Shown: piece by piece, positions 24,521-33,444 of the stretch | How the letters are laid out: each line of letters starts with the position of its first letter | How positions within the stretch are numbered: the first letter of the stretch is position 1 | NCBI GenBank assembly: GCA_016212925.1 | Contig: JACRDF010000047.1 | Span: 1 to 64,000 of the forward strand | From: Desulfomonile tiedjei | GTDB lineage: Bacteria; Desulfobacterota; Desulfomonilia; Desulfomonilales; Desulfomonilaceae | Direction of reading: 5' to 3' | Length of the DNA stretch: 64,000 nt | Notes under the pieces: generated by a model | What the model was told of the DNA's origin: nothing | The model's database searches: none | What the model saw: only the letters and a program-made list of their open reading frames with translations | Translations under genes and position numbers: made by a program

Positions 24521-26656
24521 GTGAACATTGTGCAATGGCATAGTGGAAAAACAATCTGGTTTACCGGTTTATCGGGGTCCGGGAAATCCACCGTATCCTC
24601 GATGGTAAAAAATATCCTGGAATCTCGAGGAGTCTCAACGGTTCTGCTCGACGGCGACATGCTCAGGTCAGGATTGAATCGAGACCTCGGTTTCTCGGCC
24701 GCCGACAGGGCGGAGAACATCCGCCGTGCAGGGGAAGTGGCAAAGATCCTCTCCGATGCAGGCCACACGGTTCTTGCCGCGTTCATAACACCTCTGGAGA
24801 GTCTGCGGAGAGCCGTTCGCGGGCTGTTCGAGCCGGGCCGTTACGTGGAAGTATTTCTGGAATGTCCTTTGTCCGTGTGTGAAACCCGCGACGTCAAAGG
24901 CCTTTACTGCCGCGCCAGGAGCGGAGAAATCCCGGAGTTCACCGGCATCTCCTCTCCATTCGAAATTCCCGTTGCGTGCGATTTGACCGTCCCCACGGGC
25001 GAACAGACTGTCGAGGAATCGGTAAACATGACACTTGGATGGTTGGAAAACCGCTTTCCCGACCTGAGGTTAAGTTGCTCTCCTTGGTTCGGCGGGTCGC
25101 GACCGCGGCGAAAGGTAGTTGTTATCGGCCTGGACAGCGTTGCGCCGGCCCTGGTTTTTGGGGAGGCAGGCAAGGATCTGCCAAATCTGAGGGCATTAAT
25201 GGGTCACGGAATATGGGGACCCTTGGCCTCCACAGACCCGCCCATAACCATTCCTGCCTGGACTACCATGACCACGGGAAAGGACCCTGGAGAGCTGGGT
25301 TTCTACGGCTTCCGCAATCGCGCAGATTACGGATACGGCGAGATGTTTACCGTGAACGACTCGCATGTGGAAACCCCTCGTGTTTGGGACTACTTAGAGG
25401 ATGTTGGACTCTCATCCATTCTCATTGGGATACCTCAAACGTATCCGCCGCGAGCCCACCAAGGCATTACGATTGCCGGCGTCCCGTTACCGGATGTTGA
25501 AACGCCGTCAACCTATCCGGCGGATGTGGCCCCCGAGGTCGCCCGTGCTGCAGGCGGAGAATATCTGGCCGACGTGAAAGACTTCAGAACCGCTGACAAA
25601 GATCGTTTGCTCGGCGCCCTATATGACATGGTGAACACGCGGTTCAGCGTAGCGCGGGACTTTCTGGTTCACAAGCCTTGGAATTTCTTCATGATGGTGG
25701 AAATTGCGCCGGACAGGCTTCACCATGGGTTCTGGCGGTACTTCAATCCGGACCACAGGTTGTACCAACCAGGCAATCCTTATGAGTCGGCCGTTCGGCT
25801 TTTCTACAACCACCTCGATTCGTGCATTGGCTCCCTGCTTGCCGTATTGGAAGACGACACCACAGTGCTGGTGGTTTCAGATCATGGTGCACGAAATCTG
25901 GTGGGCGCGGTTTGTATCAATGAGTGGCTTATACAAAACGAGTTTCTGGTCCTGCACAGACAACCAGACTCTGAATGTCCGTTGACGCCGGAAATTGTAG
26001 ACTGGACAAGAACCAAGGCTTGGGGTGAAGGAGGGTACTGCGGTCGAATTTTCCTCAATGTGAGCGGCCGAGAGCCACAAGGCGTCATTAAACCGGAGGA
26101 GTACGAACAAGTCCGCGACGAGCTTGCCCAAAGACTCCAGGCAATGAAGGGTGAAAACGGCAGGCCGCTTGCCAACCAGGTCCTGAAGCCCGAGGACATC
26201 TATCGCTCCTGCCGAAACATTCCCCCTGATCTCATGGTCTATTTTGACGACCTGAACCGTCGATCGGTCAGTACAGTAGGACACGGCAAGGTCTTCCAAT
26301 CCGGAAATGCCACCGGCCTGGATGACGCCAACCACGATCGCTACGGCATTTTCATCGCCGCGCGAATGTGGGAGCTTCGTAAAGGGCTGAGAAAGGGCAA
26401 GCAAATCCAAAGCGCTTCATGCCTGGACATCACACCGACCATTCTTCACGAATTCGGCTTGACTGTGCCGAGCGACTTGGCAGGCAGAGTGATTACAATC
26501 GACGGGGCCGATTATGCTCCCGCCGAGGGCAGAACCAATCGGCCAGCCGTCCGGGATAACAAGGCACAGGCCATGGGGAGTTGCTCAGCGAAAGGGTACA
26601 CGTCCGAAGAAGAGGAAGTTATAAAGAAACGGCTAATGGAGTTGGGATACCTCTAG
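24521..26656 (+). CDS. Fusion of adenylylsulfate kinase (CysC) and type I phosphodiesterase/alkaline-phosphatase-family domain
   Basis: This 711-residue protein joins two enzymes. Residues 1-180 form an APS kinase: P-loop GLSGSGKST (16-24), LDGDMLRSGLNRDLGFS and DRAENIRR. Residues from about 197 on form an alkaline-phosphatase-superfamily phosphodiesterase. Metal and nucleophile landmarks there are VVIGLDS, the Thr-containing PAWTTMTTG, APDRLHHGFWRY, VVSDHGA and the late GHGKV/NANHD-like region. CysC would make PAPS from APS; the second domain could hydrolyse a nucleotide, phosphodiester or sulfate ester. The start is GTG. The neighbours are regulatory and glycan genes, with no sulfotransferase nearby. 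The APS-kinase motif set looks intact, so I read this as a true bifunctional protein and not a decayed one. Confidence 0.88.
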   Translation: MNIVQWHSGKTIWFTGLSGSGKSTVSSMVKNILESRGVSTVLLDGDMLRSGLNRDLGFSAADRAENIRRAGEVAKILSDAGHTVLAAFITPLESLRRAVRGLFEPGRYVEVFLECPLSVCETRDVKGLYCRARSGEIPEFTGISSPFEIPVACDLTVPTGEQTVEESVNMTLGWLENRFPDLRLSCSPWFGGSRPRRKVVVIGLDSVAPALVFGEAGKDLPNLRALMGHGIWGPLASTDPPITIPAWTTMTTGKDPGELGFYGFRNRADYGYGEMFTVNDSHVETPRVWDYLEDVGLSSILIGIPQTYPPRAHQGITIAGVPLPDVETPSTYPADVAPEVARAAGGEYLADVKDFRTADKDRLLGALYDMVNTRFSVARDFLVHKPWNFFMMVEIAPDRLHHGFWRYFNPDHRLYQPGNPYESAVRLFYNHLDSCIGSLLAVLEDDTTVLVVSDHGARNLVGAVCINEWLIQNEFLVLHRQPDSECPLTPEIVDWTRTKAWGEGGYCGRIFLNVSGREPQGVIKPEEYEQVRDELAQRLQAMKGENGRPLANQVLKPEDIYRSCRNIPPDLMVYFDDLNRRSVSTVGHGKVFQSGNATGLDDANHDRYGIFIAARMWELRKGLRKGKQIQSASCLDITPTILHEFGLTVPSDLAGRVITIDGADYAPAEGRTNRPAVRDNKAQAMGSCSAKGYTSEEEEVIKKRLMELGYL

Positions 26657-27071
26657 CGGCTGGGGGCAACCTCCTGAGAAAGCGGCTTTTGCTGCGCGAG
26701 GGCATGAAGGGACATCACCCCCTCAAATCGGGCAAATTTCAGGACGGAATCATGCACTTGGCAAATAAGAGGCTGCTAGCTTGTCATCATACAGAGCCGC
26801 ATCTCCAATTCTTGTAGGGGCGCATGGCGTGCGCCCGTATTAGGGCGACCACCGGTCGCCCCTACAGGAGCAGGCGATGAGAAACAAGCACTGATACCAC
26901 GTGGTTGGCGCTATGATTTCCGCGAAAGTGACGCATTATTTGCAAAGTGAACAATTCCGTTTCAGGAAACGGATATGAAGGAGAGGCGCGGCCGAATCGG
27001 TGCGAAACACGAGGAAACCCCGCGCCTCCGCCTTTCGATTTAACGAGGTGTTCATCCACACCTTTGAAAGG
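26657..27071. other. Intergenic region with a palindromic repeat
   Basis: No gene is supported here. At 26814-26865 a GTAGGGGCG...CGCCCCTAC inverted repeat, with inner GGGCGACC/GGTCGCCC arms and a GGCGTGCGCCC palindrome, forms a REP-like element of a type widespread in intergenic DNA of anaerobes. Confidence 0.5.
26814..26865. repeat. REP-like palindromic element
   Basis: The outer arms GTAGGGGCG and CGCCCCTAC and the inner GGGCGACC/GGTCGCCC arms allow a branched hairpin. Confidence 0.6.
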
Positions 27072-27353
27072 TCACAGGGTTTTCTTTTCAGGCATCTTCT
27101 TTTCCAGGGTCTTCTTTTCCGGAGTTTTCTTCTCCGGCTTTGGGCACTCTTTCTCTTTTGCCTTCGTGGCGGCTTCCTTGGTCGGGAACGGGCCCGCGAG
27201 ATACGTGGGGGTCTTTTCCGTGGCCTGAATCAACTTGCAAACCCCCTTTTTGTCTTTGATAACGTACCATTGTTTCTCCGCGGCAAATGCGCAAAGAGTG
27301 CAAGTGAGAGCAAAGACGGCGACGGTCATTAGCATTATGATTTTCTTCAGCAT
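27072..27353 (-). CDS. Small secreted protein with Lys/Glu/Pro-rich repeat tail
   Basis: This 93-residue protein has a signal peptide (MLKKIIMLMTVAVFALTCTLCAFA). The small folded domain (EKQWYVIKDKKGVCKLIQATEK followed by AGPFPTKEAATKAKEKEC) resembles a SPOR-like or swapped-hairpin module. The tail is four near-repeats of PEKKT (KTPEKKTLEKKMPEKKTL), which is strongly basic and may contact the cell wall or nucleic acid. GGAGG lies just before the ATG. I do not recognise a formal family; similar short proteins with WYVVKDKKGVC-type openings are known as hypothetical proteins in anaerobic Deltaproteobacteria. It stands alone. Confidence 0.65.
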   Translation of the reverse strand: MLKKIIMLMTVAVFALTCTLCAFAAEKQWYVIKDKKGVCKLIQATEKTPTYLAGPFPTKEAATKAKEKECPKPEKKTPEKKTLEKKMPEKKTL

Positions 27354-27665
27354 GTTACCTCCTATGATCGCACCTTAGGAAATCAGAACGATTATAGCTC
27401 CGGCTCTAACATGAATCATAATCGCCCGCAAGAGATAAAAATGGGCTCATCCGACATTTGCCGGCTTGAGCCTTCAACGGACATCCCTGCCGTTGAGCCC
27501 GCGACCGTTGACCGCAGACCCCTCTTCAGACTTTGCGCCGGTCGATTGCTTGACAAATAGCTCCAGCCGATATTACAAACGGATTTGGTAAATCTTCCGC
27601 AGATAGAGCCTTACCGAAGAGGTTTCTTGTCCTCTTAAGAGTTCCACAGAGCTGAGACGGTCCAT
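27354..27665. other. Divergent intergenic region without a supported gene
   Basis: This 312-bp stretch separates the minus-strand secreted protein from the plus-strand glycosyltransferase and should hold both promoters. I see no convincing -35/-10 pair, operator or RNA structure. Confidence 0.4.
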
Positions 27666-28466
27666 ATGAGTCGATCAACCCCTTCGTTGAATAGCCCCAC
27701 AATCTCAGTAGTCACCGTCGTGAAGAACGGTGCGGCAACCATTGAACAATGCATCGAAAGCGTCAGAAGCCAGGATTATCCGGTGGAACACGTTTTTGTG
27801 GACGGTGCATCACGGGATGGAACGATCGAGATAATCCGACGTCACGCTTCCGAGGCTTCACGGATCGTGTCCGAGCCCGACGACGGGATTTATGATGCAA
27901 TGAACAAAGGGATCTCCATGACCACCGGGGAGGTGGTCGGTATCCTTAACTCGGATGACTTCTACGCCAATAACCAGGTGATATCTACGATCGCCGGTGT
28001 GTTTCAGGACAACGACGTGGATGCCTGCTACGGAGACCTCGTTTACGTGGATCCTTATAAGATCGACTCCGTTATCAGGTATTGGAAGTCACGTCCGGTG
28101 ACCGACCGGCTCCTTTATTGCGGGTGGATGCCCCCACATCCGACGTTGTTCGTGCGGCGCGATCTGTACGAAAAGCTTGGGGGGTTTCGTACGGATCTGG
28201 GATCTGCCGCGGACTACGAACTCACCCTCAGGTTTTTTTTGAAACATCGAATTCGAGCCGTATATATTCCGCAATTATTAGTGACCATGCGGGCTGGAGG
28301 GGCCAGCAACGCAACGTGGAGGAACCGGCTCATGGTCAATCTGTGGGTCTATAAGGCATGGAGGATCAACGGGCTGAAGCCCAAACCATGGACGATCCCG
28401 GCCAGACTCTTGTCCAAATTCGTGCAGTATTACTCGGGGCGATTGGGAACGGGGCGGATCAGATAA
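27666..28466 (+). CDS. Family 2 glycosyltransferase
   Basis: This 266-residue enzyme has a GT-A fold: ISVVTVVKNGAATIEQCIESV at the N-terminus, VDGASRDGTIEIIRRH as the nucleotide-binding region, and the DxD-like metal site in VGILNSDDFYAN. It lacks transmembrane segments, so it should be a peripheral cytoplasmic enzyme transferring a sugar from an NDP-sugar onto a lipid-linked glycan. It converges with the initiating sugar-phosphate transferase at 28548, and both probably serve the same polysaccharide or O-antigen. Its exact donor and acceptor cannot be deduced. Confidence 0.88.
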   Translation: MSRSTPSLNSPTISVVTVVKNGAATIEQCIESVRSQDYPVEHVFVDGASRDGTIEIIRRHASEASRIVSEPDDGIYDAMNKGISMTTGEVVGILNSDDFYANNQVISTIAGVFQDNDVDACYGDLVYVDPYKIDSVIRYWKSRPVTDRLLYCGWMPPHPTLFVRRDLYEKLGGFRTDLGSAADYELTLRFFLKHRIRAVYIPQLLVTMRAGGASNATWRNRLMVNLWVYKAWRINGLKPKPWTIPARLLSKFVQYYSGRLGTGRIR

Positions 28467-28547
28467 GGGAATTGGGTCAAGAAACCCTGAGACGGACCGC
28501 TCCGCGATTGTCGGTGACAGCCTCCCGGCAAAGTTCCTGCAACGCGG

Positions 28548-29234
28548 TCACGTTTCCCCTTCTTGAGACAATGGCGCGACCCGAGGCCCGCCGCGGCGAG
28601 GCAGGTCCGGGAATATCACGTCATAGATGGTGCTCTGTGGGGAAAAAACCATCCAGGCTGTGAGAAATACTATCTTCAAATCAACCCACGCGTTCTGATT
28701 CCGCGTATACCACAATTCCAGCTCACCTTTGTACGGCGCGATTTCATCTCTGTAGCATTCGAGAAACGGTTTTGAACTTTGCGCTATAATGGTTTCCTCG
28801 TCACGAAAAATAATGGATCCGATTCCGGTCAGGCCCGGTACCATAGTTGCGAGCTGTTGTTTTGCGTCATCGGGATACATTCCAAACGTTCTGGGTGTGA
28901 GGGGCCGCGGCCCCACGAGGGTCATCTCGCCCTTAAGGATATTGATTACCTGCGGGACTTCGTTGATTTTGAACTTGCGTAAAAACTTCCCGAGCGGCAA
29001 TACACGGGGGTCGTCCTTGAGGGTGATGTCACCGGGCCCGATATTGGGGCTGTCTTCGAGCATGGTCGCGAATTTATACATCTTGAACAGTTGTCCGCCT
29101 TTGCCCAGCCTAGGTTGACGGTAGAAAACCTTCCCTTCGCCTGTAAATCGCAGGACCACCATGATCGGAAGGGCCAGCGGCAGGAACAGCGCTATTACGC
29201 ATAATGAAAAAACAATATCAATGCAACGCTTCAT
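28548..29234 (-). CDS. Initiating sugar-phosphate (polyprenyl-phosphate) transferase
   Basis: This 228-residue monotopic membrane enzyme is of the bacterial sugar transferase family. It has an N-terminal hydrophobic helix (DIVFSLCVIALFLPLALPIMVVL) and the conserved catalytic block: KVFYRQPRLGKGG, the MYKFATM segment, LRKFKINEVPQVINILKGEM and VGPRPLTP. It would transfer a sugar-1-phosphate from a UDP-sugar to undecaprenyl phosphate and thereby start a glycan repeat unit. It lies two bases downstream of the CapD-like dehydratase, so the donor may be a UDP-diacetamido sugar. The C-terminal Pro/Arg extension is unusual but short. Confidence 0.9.
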   Translation of the reverse strand: MKRCIDIVFSLCVIALFLPLALPIMVVLRFTGEGKVFYRQPRLGKGGQLFKMYKFATMLEDSPNIGPGDITLKDDPRVLPLGKFLRKFKINEVPQVINILKGEMTLVGPRPLTPRTFGMYPDDAKQQLATMVPGLTGIGSIIFRDEETIIAQSSKPFLECYRDEIAPYKGELELWYTRNQNAWVDLKIVFLTAWMVFSPQSTIYDVIFPDLPRRGGPRVAPLSQEGET

Positions 29235-29236
29235 GG

Positions 29237-30427
29237 CTACATTCTATCGTCGAGGTACTTGAACGTTTCTTTATGCGCGAACTCATCGAGCACATTGTTG
29301 AAAAGGTCCACGAGGTCGGATTTGGTCCATCTTTTCGTCCGGAGATGGTGCCGCAACTTTGAGAATAGCGAATCCAAGAGGTTGATATCAATAGTACGAT
29401 CATCCTCTATGACACCGATGTCCACGAACCGATTCCAGTCAACGTGCTCACCGTCCGTGTAAAATTCCTCGAAGTCTTTTTCCCCGGTGGTGTCGCTCTT
29501 AAAAAAATAGCACGGCCATTCTCCACGCTCAGTGAGTTCGGCCATCCTACCCCGAGCCTCGTCCTCCGTGTCGCATATTACCGCAGCATACCCTAGATTA
29601 TCCAGATATCTGACGGCGATGTCCGAAAACGTGACCAGATGCAGCTTGTCGCTGAGTTTGGGAAAAAAGATGTCCCGGTTGGACCCCAGAAACGCGGACA
29701 ACAAGCACAACATGCCCGATTCATGCTCGGTGATGAAGTACCTTCTCACGTCATTGGGAGCCGATATAGGCTGCCGTTTGCCGATGCGATACCTGAATCC
29801 GTCCAGCAAACTGCCGTCCGAAAACGCCACATTTGCGAATCGAGCACTCGACACCCGGATGTGATCGCTTGCAGCCAGCAGGAACATCTCCATGACGCAC
29901 TTTGAAGCCCCCATCATGTTGACAGGTCTTGTGGCCTTATCCGTGGACACGGAAAAATAGCTTCGTGCCCCACTCTCTTTGGCGTATTCGAGTAGCTTCA
30001 CGCCGTTGAGAATGTTGATCCGGATCATGCGCATCAACGTATAAGGGTCCCGCTCGCTTCGCACATGCTTGAGCGCGGAGAAGTTCAAGATGTAGTCATA
30101 AGGCCCATGCGCGTCCGTGCATGAATCAAATTCCTCGGACCCGACATCCAAACAGAACGTGCGAAAATCTCCTTCGATGTACCCCAGTGAACTCCTGATG
30201 TCTCGGACCAGTTCCACAAGATTGTTCTCATTTATATCTATTACGTGAAGGACCCGCGGATTGCGCTGAAAGACCTCTCTTACCGTGGCGCGTCCAATAC
30301 TCCCGGCTCCGCCTATAATCAGGATCTTCGATTGCTCAAGCAAACCTCGAAGCCGAGCCTCATGTTCGGCAAGGTCGTCCACAAAAAGCTCGACGTCACG
30401 CCCTATGAGTTTCAGTACATCATTCAA
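29237..30427 (-). CDS. UDP-sugar 4,6-dehydratase-like protein (CapD/FlaA1 family)
   Basis: This 396-residue short-chain dehydrogenase has a GGAGSIGRATVREVF nucleotide-binding loop (about 39-53). Its active-site region is SVSTDKATRPVNMMGASK, where Met replaces the usual YxxxK tyrosine, as in FlaA1/PseB-type 4,6-dehydratases. It lacks the long membrane N-terminus of full WbpM/CapD proteins. It would convert a UDP-HexNAc to a 4-keto-6-deoxy intermediate in the cytoplasm. The C-terminal 100 residues (WPCYFFKSDTTGEKDFEEFYTDGE) diverge from the archetypes. It lies between the epimerase and the sugar-phosphate transferase in a tight minus-strand operon. Confidence 0.87.
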   Translation of the reverse strand: MNDVLKLIGRDVELFVDDLAEHEARLRGLLEQSKILIIGGAGSIGRATVREVFQRNPRVLHVIDINENNLVELVRDIRSSLGYIEGDFRTFCLDVGSEEFDSCTDAHGPYDYILNFSALKHVRSERDPYTLMRMIRINILNGVKLLEYAKESGARSYFSVSTDKATRPVNMMGASKCVMEMFLLAASDHIRVSSARFANVAFSDGSLLDGFRYRIGKRQPISAPNDVRRYFITEHESGMLCLLSAFLGSNRDIFFPKLSDKLHLVTFSDIAVRYLDNLGYAAVICDTEDEARGRMAELTERGEWPCYFFKSDTTGEKDFEEFYTDGEHVDWNRFVDIGVIEDDRTIDINLLDSLFSKLRHHLRTKRWTKSDLVDLFNNVLDEFAHKETFKYLDDRM

Positions 30428-30448
30428 CCGGATACCCTTCCTCGCCGT

Positions 30449-31405
30449 TCATCTGAAATGCTTGATGTACCACTGTCCCGTTCTGTTCAGTTCATCGCTG
30501 AGGCTATAACGGGGAGTCCATTGAAGGACCTCTCTGGCCGTGGCCGTACTTACCGTAAGGGATAGGGCCAGCCGTTTAAGCGACTCACTTTTGCCAACCA
30601 ACCCAAGGGCGCCTCTGACCAGCCATAGCGGCACCGGTATCAAGCGAGCGGGCCGATCAAGGACGCGGGCTATGGCACGGATCAATTCAGGCGTCGAAAT
30701 ATCAGTCTCGTCGCTGACAAAGAATACGTTGCCGGCAGCGCCGGGGTGGCTGACGCAGCATTCCACCATGTGCGCAAGATTGCGCACCCCCACCAACGAG
30801 CGTTTGTTCTCAATGCAGGCCAGGGGCAACGGGACGCCACGATCCACGGCCCGCAAGAGTGCCAGGAAATTGGCGCGAACTCCTGGACCATATACCAGAG
30901 GAGGTCGAATAACAACTATCTCTAGCCGTGATTTTGCTGCAATCTCCTTCAATCCGTCTTCGGCCCGCCACTTGGAAGTCGCGTACGGACCAACCGGGTG
31001 CGGGTCATCCGCTTCCGAGAACTGACGATCACCCGAGGTTTCGCCGTTCACCTTCACGGTGCTCATGAAAACGAGGCGTCTAACCCCCGCATCTAACGCC
31101 TGTGAGGCCAGTTTCAGGGTTCCCTGAGTATTGACTCGCTCGTGAATGCCGGCACTTTGTCCCGGGGGCTCCTCCATCCGGTGAGCGTGGCCGGCGAGAT
31201 GGACCACCGCCGAAACCTCCTTCAAGGCTTCCGACCAATCAGTGTCCGGCCCCACGTCCCCGATGCGGACAAGACGCGAGCAGCTCGTCTGATTGGAACG
31301 GCTGTCTCGAACCGCGCCGACCACCTCGTATCCCGCGTTGCCCAGAACCCGGCAAAGTTGGGAACCAATGAAGCCTGTTGCGCCCGTTACGAGAATTCGT
31401 TCCAT
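30449..31405 (-). CDS. NAD-dependent sugar epimerase/dehydratase
   Basis: This protein of about 318 residues is an extended short-chain dehydrogenase. It starts with the Rossmann motif ILVTGATGFIGSQLC, then VVHLAGHAHR, FMSTVKVNG and the catalytic YATSK (Tyr and Lys of YxxxK). The family matches UDP-glucose/UDP-galactose 4-epimerase-like enzymes found with sugar transferases in O-antigen clusters. The ATG at 31405 is preferred to one at 31426 because the Rossmann fold begins there. It lies 21 bp upstream of the CapD-like gene. Its likely role is supplying a C4-epimerised or reduced UDP-sugar to the transferase at 28548. Confidence 0.88.
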   Translation of the reverse strand: MERILVTGATGFIGSQLCRVLGNAGYEVVGAVRDSRSNQTSCSRLVRIGDVGPDTDWSEALKEVSAVVHLAGHAHRMEEPPGQSAGIHERVNTQGTLKLASQALDAGVRRLVFMSTVKVNGETSGDRQFSEADDPHPVGPYATSKWRAEDGLKEIAAKSRLEIVVIRPPLVYGPGVRANFLALLRAVDRGVPLPLACIENKRSLVGVRNLAHMVECCVSHPGAAGNVFFVSDETDISTPELIRAIARVLDRPARLIPVPLWLVRGALGLVGKSESLKRLALSLTVSTATAREVLQWTPRYSLSDELNRTGQWYIKHFR

Positions 31406-31469
31406 GGCAGTTCTACCAATCCACACGGGGCCACTCGTTTATCTCGGAACTCAAATGCTTAGGCGTGCC

Positions 31470-31695
31470 GTGAAGTCATACCAATTGCTACAATTCTTGA
31501 TCTTTTCCACAGCCCTGGCTCTGAGAGAACCCGTGGTGGCCATAGCTACCCCGGGCCGCGATCCGGGTTCCTTGCCGCCCCGAGCTAGTTGATTTGTAAC
31601 CGAAAACTGTGCCGGCACGGAGGCCGGCACCCACCAACTTCCAAGAGGCACTTCTAACAATCGGACACTATTGTTGCCACTTGCTATAGCCTCAC
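31470..31695 (-). repeat. MITE-like composite element, copy 2 (inverted)
   Basis: The imperfect terminal inverted repeats are GTGAAGTCATACCAATTGCT (31470-31489, continuing ACAAT to 31494) and, on the other end, ATTGTTGCCACTTGCTATAG followed by CCTCAC (31670-31695). Inside are the GTGCCGGC palindrome (31609-31630) and the CCGGGCCGCGATCCGGG palindrome (31551-31567), in the same order as in the 40257-40462 copy. It occupies the gap between the epimerase and GHMP kinase genes. It encodes nothing. Confidence 0.55.
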
Positions 31696-31753
31696 GCCAG
31701 TGCCGATTCACCTGCGCGCTCCCACCCAACCTAAGCGAACGATTACCCTTTCG

Positions 31754-32767
31754 CTATGACTTCAATTTTTCCACACGGAGGCCGAACCGGTCTATTGCGG
31801 CCGGCATTAGCTGCGCTCCGGCTTCTCTGAGCGCCTTTTCCACCGCATCGCGGCGCTCAGGGGGGGCGAGAGTGATCATGCACCCCCCGCCACCCGCTCC
31901 GCAGATCTTACTCGCCAGGGCCCCGGCATCCTTCGCTGCCCTGATGAAAGCCTCAATCCCGGGAGTACTGATACCAGGCGCCAGTGTCTTCCTTATTTCC
32001 CATTCACGCTGCACGAGTTTCGGCAGATCTTCATACTCACAGGAGAGGACAGCGCCACTCAGCTCGCGAGCCACCTCTCTGATTTGAATTAGTTTTTCTC
32101 TTACTGACCCTCTATCGTCTATAAATGCTTTTGTGATTTCCCAGTTGTTCATTCCGGAGAACCGGCCCTGGCCTGTGTAGGACAGCACGAGCCTTGCCTT
32201 CAGCCATTCGCTAAATCCGGACTCGTCCGGAGAAGGCCTGCGGGCAAATCCGCGGTACCCGAAATCAATGAGAGAAATGCCCCCCATTGCTGCCGCAATG
32301 TGGTCCTGTTTTCCCGTGGGGACACCTATTTGGGCCGCTTCGATGTTGGCCGCAAGGTCTATTATGCCGAGGCGGCTCTCTTCAACGCGCCCCCATTGCA
32401 TGAGCCCTGCAAGCAAGGCGACCAGAAGAGCACTGGACGCTCCCAGACCCGAACCTGCCGGAGCCTGGTTGGCGGTAATAATCTCCACACCCTCTTCCGG
32501 TGGCAAGGCCCTCACGGCCCTGTTTATCAAACCGAGAGGGCCGTCCAGCGGAAGACCATCCGCTCCATGAGCCTCCAGGCTTGCCTTCAAATCTTCGGAA
32601 ACGATCCTGATGCCATTATTGTCTAGGCCTCTAATCGTCACCGAACTATACAGCGTTATGGCCGCGTTGACCGTGCACCCACCTTCCATGAACAGGTATA
32701 GCGGGTACAAATCCGTGGTGCCCCCGGCCAAGTCGATCCGGTTGGGAGCGCTAACTCTGATTTCCAT
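31754..32767 (-). CDS. GHMP-family sugar kinase
   Basis: This 337-residue small-molecule kinase has the three GHMP motifs: APNRIDLAGGTTD at the N-terminus, the ATP-binding PAGSGLGASSA (103-113), and KICGAGGGGCM near residue 285. The APxRIDLAGGxTD form matches heptose-7-phosphate kinase (HddA-like) and related sugar kinases rather than mevalonate or galactokinase. It would phosphorylate the anomeric or primary hydroxyl of a sugar for NDP-sugar production in the cytoplasm. It lies two bases downstream of the LUD protein gene. No heptose isomerase or nucleotidyltransferase lies nearby, so the substrate is uncertain. Confidence 0.85.
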   Translation of the reverse strand: MEIRVSAPNRIDLAGGTTDLYPLYLFMEGGCTVNAAITLYSSVTIRGLDNNGIRIVSEDLKASLEAHGADGLPLDGPLGLINRAVRALPPEEGVEIITANQAPAGSGLGASSALLVALLAGLMQWGRVEESRLGIIDLAANIEAAQIGVPTGKQDHIAAAMGGISLIDFGYRGFARRPSPDESGFSEWLKARLVLSYTGQGRFSGMNNWEITKAFIDDRGSVREKLIQIREVARELSGAVLSCEYEDLPKLVQREWEIRKTLAPGISTPGIEAFIRAAKDAGALASKICGAGGGGCMITLAPPERRDAVEKALREAGAQLMPAAIDRFGLRVEKLKS

Positions 32768-32769
32768 CC

Positions 32770-33411
32770 TTAGTACCCTAGGTCTTCGTCCAGAATCAGC
32801 ACTGTAATCTTGGTCATCACCGGACGCTTATGTATGATGCTGGTGATCCTGCATATCCTTTCGGGAGAATCACAATCCATACAGTAGCCTGTCTTCACAC
32901 AGGGTGTTTTTCTGTTGAGGCTCATGGCCCGAATGGGGGCAGCGACCTCTTCGATGCGCGCAATGGCCGCGTCAAGGTCCGAAACAATCTTGTTCCTTCC
33001 CGCTACGAGCACAACTTTACCGGGCCCGAAGGTCATGGCGTTGATACGGTTGCCGCAGCCGTCCCTATTGACAATCTGCCCGGTCATGGTGAGCGCGTTG
33101 ACCGAGGAAAGGAACAAATCCGCCCGCGATTGATCTTTCCGGCACTGGAGTTCTTCAGGGGTCCCCAGTTTGAACTTCCAATGGTCGTACATCGTCTTTC
33201 CCGACTGCTCGAGTTTGGGAATTACGCCGAGCGCCCTTACGGTATGCGTTCCGGCCACACCCACGGACTGACAATCCTCAGCCAATTCCAGGATGTATTT
33301 CGCCGCTTCTTCCTTCGATGGAAAGACCAGGGCTTCGAAGCCGTTCTTCTTCAAAGCCTCCAAAGTGGTATCCAATATTATCTTTCGATGGGCCCGCACA
33401 AATTCGTCCAT
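32770..33411 (-). CDS. LUD-domain protein (LutC/YkgG-like)
   Basis: This 213-residue protein is of the LUD/DUF162 family. Landmarks are the N-terminal FPSKEEAAKYILELAE region, SVGVAGTHTVRALGV, DLFLSSVNALTMTGQIVNRDGCGNRI and FGPGKVVLVAGRNK. The C-terminus has a Cys cluster, CVKTGYCMDCDSPERICR, that could hold an FeS centre and resembles the Cys-containing LUD subgroup of Deltaproteobacteria and Firmicutes. LutC is part of lactate oxidation, but here no lutA or lutB is present, so lactate metabolism should not be assumed. An AAGGAGGAG site precedes the ATG. It is followed immediately by the sugar kinase gene. Confidence 0.88.
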   Translation of the reverse strand: MDEFVRAHRKIILDTTLEALKKNGFEALVFPSKEEAAKYILELAEDCQSVGVAGTHTVRALGVIPKLEQSGKTMYDHWKFKLGTPEELQCRKDQSRADLFLSSVNALTMTGQIVNRDGCGNRINAMTFGPGKVVLVAGRNKIVSDLDAAIARIEEVAAPIRAMSLNRKTPCVKTGYCMDCDSPERICRITSIIHKRPVMTKITVLILDEDLGY

Positions 33412-33444
33412 GAACTCCTCCTTGTCTAAAACTTTCTTTCAATC

